64,000 bases of DNA from Selaginella tamariscina. Taxonomy: Eukaryota > Streptophyta > Lycopodiopsida > Selaginellales > Selaginellaceae. This document shows, piece by piece, positions 12,313 through 23,083 of this stretch. The stretch spans positions 24,258 through 88,257 of the forward strand of contig PUQB01000301.1 in the NCBI GenBank assembly GCA_003024785.1, read 5' to 3'. The position numbers and the translations under genes were made by a program. The notes under the pieces are model-generated. The model was not told the DNA's origin. It saw only the letters and a list, made by a program, of their open reading frames with translations, and ran no database searches. Numbering within the stretch: position 1 is the first letter of the stretch; every line of letters starts with the position of its first letter.

Positions 12313-14099
12313 ATGGCGCTCGCTGCCACTGCAGCCAGATGTTTTCTCCTTCAAAGATCACAATTTCACAAGCAATTCGTGCGTTGGAGTTTCACCAGTC
12401 CAATTCCCAAGGTAATTTTGCGTAATTCTCTCTAAATATTACCATTATACCATTGTATGCTGGTTGTATAATGTATGATTTTTCAAGTACTTCTTTGTTT
12501 TTAATTGTTGGCAACAGTTTGGAAGAAGTCCGCATACGTTTCAATACACAGTAGGAAGAGTATGTATACCAAGAGAGTTTAGAAGGTTTGTGCATCGTCC
12601 AGAGCGTTTTATGGTTGCTAGTGAGAAGCAAGATCATCAAAATGGTGTCAAAAATCCTTCAGAAAACTTATTTACACTTCCTACCATGTTAACTGTTTCT
12701 AGAGTGGTAGCTGTCCCTGTTCTCATCTTCGGTAAGTCATGACGTTCTCATATGCATATACACATCATATATTCACACACATAAATATAAGTTTCTATAT
12801 CGATGTAAATATATATGCACGATACATATATTTTTGATATATGCAAAGATTTAGATTTACACGCAGGATAGTGCATACAGATATAAATATGAGAGAGAGA
12901 GGAGAGAGAGATGTTATCTGTATAATACATGTTGTGCTAATGTCACATTCATGGAACAGTTTACTACAGTAACCAAAGCTGGTCATCTTATGTAGCACCG
13001 GAATCTTTGTTGCTGCTTGCTTGACAGATTGGCTGGATGGCTATATTGCACGAAAGGTAACTAAACTCATACTTACACACAAACATTTATAATATACTGC
13101 ACATATGGATCGTATATGCATATACATAATTTAATGATGGCCTCCATGCATGCTTGCAGATTATCGCTGCAAGAACATGACCACCTCTTTTATTAACAGA
13201 TGAAGCTCGCCTCTGCATTTGGTGCATTCCTGGATCCGGTTGCTGACAAGGGTGTGCATCTACACATTAAATTTATAAGTTTATGTACTTCATATATGTT
13301 ATTAACTTACACACACACACACACAAATGGAGTTCAGTAGTATAATATAACTCTAAACTGCTTTGTTACGATGGATACCGATAATATGCATACATATAAT
13401 AACAATTATATTACATATTCATACGTATCTGTTATAAATGTTAATATCCTGTAGTTAATGGTTGCGACAGCATTGGTCTTATTATGTTCAAGGCCTTTGG
13501 GTGCGGCATTTTGTAGACATCCCTTGGCTCGTCCCCTTACCTGCTGCTCTTATGATCAGCAGAGAGGTAATTTTGTTTTACATTTCCAAAATAAGATGTA
13601 CACACACATACGTACATATGTATGTATATGAGAGAGAGAGAGAGAAACATAGAGAGAGTTAATTAAATTAAGCATTACTTTGTGTGCAGATAATTATTTC
13701 GGCTGTTAGAGAGTGGGCTGCTATCCAAGGAGGAAACCTTCACAAAGTAAGGTTATATATACTTTATATAAATATATACTTTATACCTATATAGTATATC
13801 ATTATTGCATTGTAATGTTTTTAGGTTGTGGCTGTTGACAAGCTTGGGAAACTAAAGACTGCAACTCAAATGGTGTCCTTAACGTTACTTCTGGCTTTTG
13901 GTGATGCAAGGTAACACACACACACACACACGAGTCGTATACCCATACGTAAACTAATGTTAATTGTTAAAACACAGGGAAGGCATTGAAGTATATGAGT
14001 GGTATAGGAGTGGGATTATTGTATGCGTCTACAGGCCTCTCATTGTGGTCCCTTTCTGGGTACATGAGACGCTTATTTCACCACATTAGATTGAAGTGA
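12313..14099 (+). CDS. PGPS1: CDP-diacylglycerol-glycerol-3-phosphate 3-phosphatidyltransferase (PGP synthase)
   Basis: Makes phosphatidylglycerophosphate from CDP-diacylglycerol and glycerol 3-phosphate, the committed step to phosphatidylglycerol and cardiolipin in plastids and mitochondria. The start MALAATAARCFLLQR is Arg/Ser-rich without acidic residues, a likely transit peptide. NLFTLPTMLTVSRVVAVP opens the catalytic domain, and DWLDGYIARK with GAFLDPVADK completes the CDP-alcohol phosphotransferase signature D-x2-DG-x2-AR-x8-G-x3-D-x3-D. AVREWAAIQGG and KLGKLKTATQM follow. Exons read as about 12313-12411, 12518-12731, 12960-13056, 13200-13250, 13455-13566, 13690-13746, 13825-13910 and 13978-14099. 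The frame breaks before TGIFVAA, within exon 5 after CSRPLG and in the last exon before VGLLYAS. The donor of exon 4 also has one G too many. Because this enzyme is needed for photosynthetic membranes, I take the breaks as assembly indels rather than gene loss. Confidence 0.88.
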
Positions 14100-14194
14100 C
14101 ACTACAGGTTTGAAATTTGAATTATAAGGCTCGCATGCGCGTTTGTAGGTAATATACCATATCTGTTACAGACGCGCGCACACACACACACAAC

Positions 14195-16071
14195 CTAGAT
14201 ACCGAGCGTCTTCTGCATGTCGCTCATAAGTATATAGGCAGCAGCAGGATCCTTATACTCACAAGCCACTAACGCATCATATGCAAGCTTGCCAATCTCC
14301 ATATTCTTACAGTTTTACACGCCCCAAGTAAGGCTGTCCACACAACATGGTCAGCTTCAAAGGGCATACTATACACAGTATCTAATGCCTCTTGGAGTCT
14401 ATTTGCTCTCCCCAACATATCAACCAGGCAAGTATAGTTCCTTGGTCGGGGTAATCCCATACCTCGACATGGACTCAAAATAAGCTTTTCCTTTCTCCAC
14501 TTGCCCGGTATGTGTGCAAGCTGCAAGTACTGATGTATATGTAATCTCATCCATATGTACGCCTCTTTCTTGCATTCTTTATGAGTGTAAACACCTCGGA
14601 CGTGTTCGAGGTGTATCCTGTTATGAGCGAAGTCCAGGAGACCATATTGGGAGAATGCATTGTGTTAAACACATGCTCAGCTATATACATACTCCCACAT
14701 TTCCCATAAAAGTCGACTAATGTAGTTTCTATTAGCGAGTCTTGTTCTATTCCTAGTCTGTGTAAGTGTGCATGAAGGGCTTTCCCATCTGATAATGCAC
14801 ATGAGTTGAGTACAGCCACATATGTAACAGAGTTTGGTGTACAGTCCATGTTTATGAATAACTCCATAGCTACCGAGTCTCCCCTGTCTCCGTCCGTATC
14901 CCAGAATGAGAGATGTCCATGAAACAACGTCCGGGTGGGCATGTTATCGACGTCTCGTGCGTGGTGTATACACCCGCACTTGCTGTACATGTCCACCAGG
15001 ACATTCTCGACGAAGATATCCTCATCATATGCATATCTCTTTACTTCTATATGTATCCCCGAGCATAACTTGGAGTCTTTCAGTGCTGTACATGCTTTCA
15101 GTGCAGCAATGAAAGTGATATAGTTTGGTTCGCAATCCATACTTGTGAACAAACTCATGGCTGTGAGGCATTCCCCATTCTCCACGTATCCCTGTATGAG
15201 ACTAGTCCATGAGATAACGTCGCGATACATCATGTTATCGAAGACTTCTTGGGCATCCCTCATACTCCCACACTTGCTGTACATATCCACCAGTGCGTTT
15301 CCCAGTTTTCTCTCAGTGAGATATCCAGTGTCTTCATTAGCTTATGTATCACATTCCTCTCTCTAACCCGTCCTGTATGTTTACACACGCCTTGAGTGCA
15401 GCAACGTACGTGACCACGCTCGGTTCACAGTCCATCTTCATGAAGAACTCCAGAGCGACATGGCTCTGCCCGTCTTCCACGTATCCAAGTATAAGTATGT
15501 TCCACGAGACAACGTCACGGGAGGACATACTATCGAAGGTCGCTTGAGCAAGGTGCATACTTCCACACTTCGTATACATATCCAGCAAGGTGTTTGCCAG
15601 AGGTACGTATGTATCCATTCCACGCTCCTTCACTTGTATATGTATACACATTCCTTTCTCTACACTAGCTAACCTTGTGCAGGCCTTGAGTGCAGCTACG
15701 AATGCAAGAGAGTCAGGTTCACAGTCGATGGTTTCGAACAAGTGCAGAGCTACCAGGCTTTCCCCATTCTCCACGTATCCCAAGATGAGATTTGTCCAGG
15801 AAACAACGTCACGGTTAAGCATGCTCTCGAACACGGCCCTTGCCGCACGCACGCTCCCGCACTTAGCGTACATACTGATGAGAGCGTTGGCTATGTACTT
15901 GTTGGTATGGAACCCGTATTGAGTTGCATACGAGTGCAAGGCTTTCCCTGTTTCCAGGTTACCTGTCTTATTGCATTGTTTAAGTGAAGAAAGCAAACCT
16001 GTTATGAGTTCTCTCCTGTGATGTGCCTTTGCTTGTCTGTGGAAGCTCGCTGTTTGTACATGTTTCTGCAT
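14195..16071 (-). CDS. PLS-type PPR protein with E-type tail, frame-broken
   Basis: Organellar RNA-binding PPR protein. Repeated P-L-S triplets are clear: MYAKCGSVRAARAVFESM, RDVVSWTNLILGYVENG and CEPDSLAFVAALKACTR, with the last type repeated four times. The C-terminus has CLVDMLGRANRLQEALD, MPFEADHVVWTALLGACK and an E-motif KNMEIGKLAYDAL, ending at TAG 14195. A DYW domain is missing, so any editing role would need a deaminase partner. I chose ATG 16071 because the frame upstream overlaps the first exon and promoter of the divergent plus-strand gene; codons remain open to about 16254. The N-terminus (MQKHVQTASFHRQAKAHHRR) is basic and fits organelle targeting. The gene looks intronless. Frame breaks at about 15340, 14560 and 14310 fit single-base indels. 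Confidence 0.8.
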
Positions 16072-16089
16072 ATGGATGGGAGCAGATGC

Positions 16090-16121
16090 CCTAAATACAG
16101 GGTTTAGGGTTCTTTGGGGAG
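16090..16121. promoter_or_regulatory. Compact bidirectional promoter core with telo-box
   Basis: Only 50 bp separate the start codons of the minus-strand PPR gene (16071) and the plus-strand membrane-protein gene (16122). The interval holds GGGTTTAGGGTTC, a telo-box-like motif, and could serve both genes. Confidence 0.45.
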
Positions 16122-17757
16122 ATGGAGGAGCTGTGTAGGGTTGGAATTCTCCTCGTTCTACTGATTGCCGCTGCTGTGGAATGTAGCGATGATCCATGTG
16201 AAGGATTGGGCACAGAAATGTGCCCAGAAGGGATTTATCGACACAGGAATTCACTCACAGGTGCGTGCGTGCGTGTGTATGCGTGCTCGAGTCATGTGTA
16301 TCAGATCATGCACATATAACACGTACATACATATAGACATATAGACATTACAACACACACACACACATAGAGAGAAAGAGAGACAGAGACAGATACATAC
16401 ATACATGTGGTGTGTGTGTGGACATGTTTCAGGTGTGTATAACATTATAATATTACAATCTATTACAAGATTATATTTTGCTTAATGTCTTATACAGGAG
16501 ATGGTCAATAGTGATAAAAGTTCACATTTATCCATGCACTCACAGGTATTTGATTAGTGGTGTGCGTGTGTTTGTATATATACTGATCTGTTTTGTATAT
16601 AACAAATTTTACAGGAAAGCATACGGAATTTACTAATCGGCCAGAATGACAAGCTGGACCGTATAGAAGGCCTGGTCAAACAACTTGTTGATTCGGTGAA
16701 TGTGTTGTCTCGAGATGTAAACACATTATGTTACATTTTTACTATATACTTTAATTACATATAGTATTAGTTTCATTTATATATTTCCGTATTCTGTGTT
16801 TAATACACAATATACAACACAGATATGCATATGTACATTTATGTATGCATATATATTTATCATTCTAATTGCTATATTGCTACTTTATTAGGAAGTGTCT
16901 GATAATAAAACAGAAGCCTGCTGGTAAGGATAGCTTTGTACCACAAGAAACTGGTAAGTCACACACACACACAATTGGTGTGTGTTATGTGAGTGTGTGT
17001 GTGTGAGAGAGAGAGAGAGGAGTTTTGAGTGTGTTATACTCACTATGTTTGAGATAGAGAAGCAGCAGGAGGAACAAAAATACATTCTACCTGTTGTGAA
17101 ACAGGAGACAAGTCGACCAAAGGGGAGAGTGGTTAAACGTTATAAGCCCACATGGTCGGACCACTTTCAATTCCTGTCTGCAGTTAGAGTTGATGCACCA
17201 CTTTCTTGTTTGCATATTCTTCCCCACGAAGGTGAAGACGGAATTAGCAAATACGTTGCGGTACGTGGTGCGTGTATGTGTACTGTGTGTGCGGTATACA
17301 CAGTACACATCGTGTATCAGCAGAAAATGTATGTTGCATGTCTAGCATAAGTATACTAGAGTAGATTGTTAATATCCTGATATGAATAAGTATTACAAGA
17401 AAATAATATCACACATACAATCTTTACAATGTGTACATGTATATTATGTGATCAGTACATGAGAACATATAAGTAGTATGGATACATTAGTACATCATAC
17501 AGTTGTAGTGTTCTGTGTGTGTATGTGTTCTAGTTTGTTGTAAGTTCTGACACGTTTATATGCATAGGTGGGAGACGAGTCTGGACATTTGTATATATTT
17601 ACATCATTTGGGGATCTACTTGTAGATTATCCAAGTGTATGCACTGCCCCAATCACCGTTATGATCACCGTCATTGTCAGCAGAAACGAAACACTTCTTG
17701 TAACCGGTCACTCTAATGGCGCTGTTATAGCTCACCGTTTACACGAGACCACTAGAG

Positions 17758-17828
<71 letters not shown>

Positions 17829-19568
17829 GCGTACACGTGCCTCTAGATATGGCCACATATAGCATGGTACCACATATGCATAAATATGTATATAGACACA
17901 GACTTTACGCAACACACACACACACACATGCACTCACGCTGAGTACTTGTGTTGTAATTGCAGATGATACACTACACTTACGCATCGAGTATGGGCATTC
18001 TTTCACAGCTTCTGCACAGGGAAGCCCAGTGCTAAACATGGAGATGTACAGGCGGGTAGAATGCGATATTTGCTGGTTTGGAACGCTGCTGGTCAGATCC
18101 AAGTGTTTAGAGACAACGGGACCCTCTATGGAAGTGCAGATTCGCTAAGTACACCTCTAGTGTTTCTGCGTACTTCAAACACACAAAGGTTGCTCTTCCT
18201 TACTACTTCAGGTGTGTGAGTGTGTGCGCGTGTGTTTACATAGCTGTGTTTACATAAGAATTGTGTATATTGTATAGTTTTTTCCTCACGTGTACTATAT
18301 AATATTATATAGTCTCTCTCTCTCTCTCTCACTCACACACACACACACACACAGAAAACAGTATATAGCAGTCTGTTTACACGTGTTTCACACCCAGACA
18401 TTTGCGGCTTTTAATATTCATGTACATATTGTTTTAGGGGCTTCTTCATTGGATTTGCGTACAATGACTATAAGGAGTAGCTTGTGTCAAGGGCTTAACA
18501 ACACTACCCTAGTGGCCTACGCGTTTGAAGCTCCTGGACGCTCAAAGGTAATAATTTAATCAATGTTCACTATTATATACAATATGCATATAATTATTAA
18601 TTCTTTATATATACTAGACACTCATATTACGATTCAATCCATAATCACATTTCTGTAATTAATTAAACAGGCCTATGGAGTTACAAATGATGGTAATCTT
18701 GTGTATGTTACGCTCTCGGGGGACACATTGAACTTTGATTGTCATGTGAAAACCAAACGGAAGCTCGAGGTCGATCTCCCTGCGAAGCTCCATACTTTGA
18801 GAAATTCTGGTACACACACACACACGTGTGTGTGTGTGTGTGTGTGTGTTGTATATATCATGCCCATGTATTACAATATTTGTTATGCCAGAAAATACTA
18901 GCTAAGTAAAGATAGAACAAGTGTATAAGTTTTTAACTAAAATACTATATTATATCATTAGAACTAATACTTTAATTATAACAGGATACATACTTGTTGC
19001 AAATCCTTATCAAGTCATGGTTTATAACACAACAAAGGGAGGTCCGAGGCCTCTGTTTGCATCCACAATGGAGGAAATATCAAATACATTTCTAGCTGCC
19101 CCTGTTTCTCACACTGATAAACCCTTACTAGTGTGTGATAAGGTACATTTATGTAGAATACACACACATACACATTAATAATCTCTCGTATGTGGCAGCA
19201 TATCTATACATGTATATACATCATACGTTTTATATATGCATTGAGATATAATCTTCCGAACAGCTATGTATTCTGCAAAACTTCAAGTAATACATATATT
19301 GTGTGTAATGTATACATATGCGCACGCACAACACACATGCAGGATAATTGGTGGTAATTGCGTTTGGAGAAGGATACGTGGGAATATTCAAATCGAACCT
19401 TCCAGCTCCAAGGTCACGTGAGATTGGTGCTAAGGTATGGGAGGTCCCGTGTTTGTGTCTGTTGCTGTAGTGCTCCTTGGTTGGTACTTATTTGGGAAGA
19501 AAAAGGATCATATAAGTACCGAAATGACCACCACCAAAGTGTACGAACAAGGTCTCTCTCTCTTCTCT

Positions 19569-19610
<42 letters not shown>

Positions 19611-19703
19611 GTGCACTTATTCATTGATTTTACTTATTGCACACATTCAAGTATATAACGTGTCAATATAAATAGTATCAAATTAAACTTTTTATGCTGA
19701 TAC

Positions 19704-19759
<56 letters not shown>

Positions 19760-20101
19760 GTGTAATACCAATATAGTTAAATAAACCTTCAATATACAGC
19801 ATAATTAATTATAATTTTTGGTATATACAACAGGTAAAAGAACACATATTAGACGCCAAACGTAGATATGAAACATATACATCTCTCTCACTCTAAAATA
19901 TCTATATATTAATGAAGATATCACATGTATATATAATGTGTATTTTTATTTTATTTTAATATAAGGATTTGGAGGCATTTCTTCGTCAACTGTTACTGGA
20001 TCGGCGGTTGTCGCAACTGGGGGAGCCTTGAGAAAGTATGAGCAGATAAGGATACAGGAGAAAAGAGAAGGCGGACTCGCGGAGGATTCTGCTAGGAGGT
20101 A

Positions 20102-20138
<37 letters not shown>

Positions 20139-20551
20139 ATATATATTATATATTTATATATATATAATATATATATATATATAAATTATTCAATTTATCA
20201 AGTTTTTTGATTTATTTTGAAGATATCGAATACATCATCAATAATTATTTTTATCTTAATTTTATTATATTACTAATTTATTCAGCTTTAATATTTTATT
20301 TAGTTAATTCAAAACATTTACAAATAATATATAATCATTTTTTAATTTATGTTTAAATATTTATTTTAAGGTTCGGTTCGCCTTCGAGAGTTTATGGTGC
20401 TGGAAGTGCGGCTACCGGAGGGTTTGGAGTTGGAGGGGTTAATTATAGGAACACTGCTGTTGATCACACTCCTTTAGAAGGGAAACAATCTCGAGGTAAT
20501 ATATATGTATGTATGTTGTTGCTGAATACGCTGTGTTTGTGTGTGTGTTGA
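16122..20551 (+). CDS. Membrane protein homologous to Arabidopsis At1g75140
   Basis: Homologue of a conserved plant membrane protein of unknown function. A signal-anchor-like start (MEELCRVGILLVLLIAAAVE) is followed by a coiled-coil-like exon (GQNDKLDRIEGLVKQLVDSV) and a WD/beta-propeller-like luminal part: KPTWSDHFQFLSAVRVD, ISKYVAVGDESGHLYIF, LLVTGHSNGAVIAHRL, GQIQVFRDNGTLYGSAD, SLDLRTMTIRSSLCQGLNN and RSKAYGVTNDGNLVYV. A transmembrane helix (VFVSVAVVLLGWYLFGKKK, about 19450-19510) and a Gly/Ser/Arg-rich tail (FGSPSRVYGAGSAATGGFG) end it. About ten exons are recognisable: 16122-16260, two short ones near 16500 and 16616-16720, then 17032-17262, 17569-17757, 17963-18211, 18438-18548, 18672-18810, 18985-19142, 19343-19553, 19966-20099 and 20371-about 20496. 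The last GT after CGAG at about 20497 could be another donor, so the final stop at 20551 is uncertain. One frame change lies near 18060 and another near 19435. Confidence 0.8.
17763..17824 (+). repeat. Composite (TC)n(AC)n microsatellite in an intron
   Basis: Directly after an exon end, CTGT units pass into (CT)n and then (AC)n. The pyrimidine tract lies on the sense strand of the host gene. Similar composites lie at about 18313-18353 and 19554-19610 in later introns of the same gene. Confidence 0.85.
19703..19758 (+). repeat. Composite (TA)n(GA)n microsatellite in an intron
   Basis: About 17 bp of TA repeat passes directly into about 38 bp of GA repeat. The same order recurs at 37988-38040 and 54640-54722. 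Confidence 0.85.
20101..20185. repeat. (TA)n-rich palindromic tract in an intron
   Basis: Immediately after the exon ending ARR at 20099, the intron begins with about 85 bp of interrupted TA repeats. It could fold on itself or make cruciforms. Assembly of such a tract is unreliable. Confidence 0.75.
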
Positions 20552-20984
20552 TACACACACATCTATGTATATATATGTATCTCTCTCTGTTTGTGTGTGT
20601 GTATGTATCTATGTATGTCTTGTTCCTGTATTTCAAACCATCAAACTTAAATGTGTATGTACACATATACATCACACACACACACACACACACACACACA
20701 GATATATATATTATTATATATATACATAATACATGCATACACATTAATAGTGTCCACACACATACACATGCACACACAGACACACACCTGATTAGCTTGG
20801 AAAGTCGGACTTACTAAGTATTAAGTCACGTAACAACTTAATCATGTATCATATTATACTGATTTATGGAAGATTTCTAAAAACGTTCAAATTAATCATG
20901 AAATATACTTGAATATACTTATATGGACAGTATCAGAATATCCTTAAATATTAAATAATATGCATTTATATTAATTTGCATTGG
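20552..20984. other. Convergent 3' flank with AC/GT microsatellites
   Basis: Space between two convergent genes. It holds (AC)n at about 20674-20700 and 20756-20785 and short GT tracts. No coding sequence recognised; part may be 3' UTR of either neighbour. Confidence 0.6.
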
Positions 20985-22277
20985 TTAGTCTTCTACTTCT
21001 GAATCCGACGGCTCAGAATTCACTTCAGACTCGCTACTGTTTTCCTCGTCTCCCAAGCTCTCTTTTGTCTTAGATTTCACCTGTTTGCATGGGCCTTTCT
21101 CCATCTGTAATAGTTTGACAACATATATACATATAGAAGTTCAAATATACACATAAGTGTGTGTGTGTGTGTGTACTGACCGCTCGTAGTAAGGTTCTTT
21201 TGTCCCGCTCACGAAGCGTGCCTATTGCCTGTCAAACACATTAACTAATTAACGGATATACATGTATGTAAATGAGAAACTCATGTATAAATGTTGCACA
21301 TATAATGTATGCATATACATATACATACATACATACATACATATATATAGATATATCTGCTACCTCTTGAAGTTCTTTTCGTTCATTCTCCTCCTCTTCT
21401 GCATCTCTGAAGGTAAAAACAATTAAAATCTCAGTAGTGTGTGTGTGTGTGTGTGCGTGCGCGTGCATGTGTGTGAGAGAGAGAGAGCACCTTCCGATAA
21501 TGACTTCAGTCGGGTGACAACACTTTGCACATACGTTTTTCTCCTTTGCGCAGCCTAGAAAAAAGGAAAATAATATTAATTACATCCAAAAAATTACAAT
21601 TTTATATTTCAAGCTATTACATATGGTTGCTAGATTTCACTAATAATTACTTAACCTGAGCAAAGTGCGTGATACGCCTGCCTCACTGCTCGTTTCCCAC
21701 ACTGATGACTACAATCTTATACACAATTAATAATGTGTATGTATATGCATATATACATTTAGAAAATGTTTATATATTTGTACAAGATATGCACGTGCTG
21801 TGTACATGTCCATATGCATATAGAAATTCAGAATATGTATGAATATACACCAAATTTACCACTTTGCTGGCTCAGCCAAAGGTTTTATATATTGCAACAA
21901 TGGAAGGGAAAATAAATATATCGATGGATATATATAGCAATTAAATTATATATATTAGTCTGTGTGTGTGTTGACTTACTTCCGTCGCCATTCTATCTTT
22001 TCCTTACAACGGGAGCATACTCCAGTAATAGCAGGATATGGATGTAACTTGCCTCCAAGCTCCTGCACAGTATATATAATATATATATTCAGAACAACCT
22101 ATATATATATAAATAAGCATACTTACTGCGTACGAGTGTTTTGTAAATGTATGGGTATGCATGTATATGTAAGAGTCCTATATAGGAGAATTTCTCCAAA
22201 TTTCTGCGACGCATACACGCGCATCTACGCCTGTATATTTATGATGTATGTAATGTATGTATTTATAAATAAAGATG

Positions 22278-22333
<56 letters not shown>

Positions 22334-22555
22334 ATCTGTGTCTGTGTGTGTATAATATAATAATATGTGTCAAAATGTACCTTGTCTTTCTTCTTCACAT
22401 CCCTTTTCGGTTTCCACGCAGATCTGCAAGCACATAAGCCATCTCAATTGGGCATTAGAGTGTCTCTCTCTCTCTCTCTCTCTCTTCTCTAAGCTACACC
22501 AAACCACTTACGCATTCTGGTGCTTAGGAGGACCCTTCCGCGCTGCACTGGACAT
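20985..22555 (-). CDS. C9orf85/DUF2039-like zinc-ribbon protein
   Basis: Small conserved eukaryotic protein of unknown function, homologous to human C9orf85. Starting at ATG 22555 it reads MSSAARKGPPKHQNA, the family's typical GPPKHQN opening. Further exons encode SAWKPKRDVKKKDK (about 22385-22430), ELGGKLHPYPAITGVCSRCKEKIEWRRK (stated here in parts: ELGGKLHPYPAITG, then CSRCKEKIEWRRK; about 21981-22063), YKPLAEPAK (about 21875), KRAVRQAYHALC (about 21665-21700), KEKNVCAKCCHP (about 21510-21545), RDAEEEENERKELQE (about 21364-21412) and IGTLRERDKRTLLRA (about 21181-21228). The last exon is acidic and Ser-rich (EENSSESEVNSEPSDSEVE), ending at TAA 20985. The Cys pairs CSRC, CAKC and the CC following them fit zinc binding. 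At least nine short exons are separated by introns of about 70-300 bp. One frame break near 21860 is seen. It is divergent from PAT1 and convergent with the At1g75140-like gene. Confidence 0.82.
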
Positions 22556-22816
22556 AGCTAGGGTTCTTCGAAGGAACCCTAAAACAGGGTATCCTCTGTT
22601 TTAGGCTGTAATTTGATAACGCCGGCAGAGAAAAAACCTAGCGCCTAGGGTTTGTCCGCAGCGATTTCAGCTACGAATTCACAGCAATCAAATTCGAGCG
22701 AGTAAAAGTCACGTTTGTGCTGAATCAGGTACAAAATCCTGGTAAAAGAAGAAATTCCTTCCATTCTAGCGATTTCCAGTACAAAATCTTTCAATCGCGC
22801 CATAAATTGTCATAAA

Positions 22817-22845
22817 AGAGGGATTTTTAGCGATATCTAGCTCGG
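22817..22845 (+). repeat. 29-bp direct repeat, copy 1, PAT1 leader
   Basis: Perfect 29-bp repeat beginning agagggatttttag and ending atctagctcgg. Copy 2 is at 22918-22946, exactly 101 bp downstream. Confidence 0.9.
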
Positions 22846-22917
22846 TTCTTTGAACCAGTTCCGAATTTCTTACATATTTTGAACCGGATTCAAGCGCAGG
22901 GCTTGAATCTGTCTAAC

Positions 22918-22946
22918 AGAGGGATTTTTAGCGATATCTAGCTCGG
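22918..22946 (+). repeat. 29-bp direct repeat, copy 2, PAT1 leader
   Basis: Second perfect copy of the 29-bp unit. Partial relatives (tagcgatttcc, tcttagcgttttcgacctcgg) occur at about 22768 and 22996, suggesting an older family of units. Confidence 0.9.
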
Positions 22947-23083
22947 ATTACACCACAGAGCGAAGCGCCTTGTGACATGAGAGGTTTTTTGTATTCTTAG
23001 CGTTTTCGACCTCGGATTATGGTTCACTTTAGCTTCTTTGTACATAGATCTCGTGGCGTCGCTGTATAGTATCGGATTTTGAC

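Larger units (their letters stand above)
22556..23083. promoter_or_regulatory. Bidirectional promoter and PAT1 5' leader with hairpins and repeats
   Basis: This 528-bp interval separates the divergent start codons of the C9orf85-like gene and PAT1. It is less AT-rich than other spacers. It contains a near-palindrome (22560-22580) that includes GGAACCCTAAAAC, a telo-box-like word. A perfect 10-bp stem follows (22578-22587 with 22596-22605). TAGGGTTTG lies near 22647. Further in are a 5-bp stem (22844-22856), a 9-bp stem (22887-22895 with 22901-22909) and a 29-bp direct repeat. Where transcription starts is not visible, but the right half is probably PAT1 5' UTR. Confidence 0.55.

Noticed and set aside
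17763-19612. Regular repeats as a CRISPR-like array
   Set aside because: These are dinucleotide runs without repeat-spacer structure, in a plant nuclear gene.
20640-20800. Reading frames rich in His-Thr or Cys-Val around AC/GT tracts here and elsewhere
   Set aside because: They are translations of dinucleotide microsatellites on both strands.
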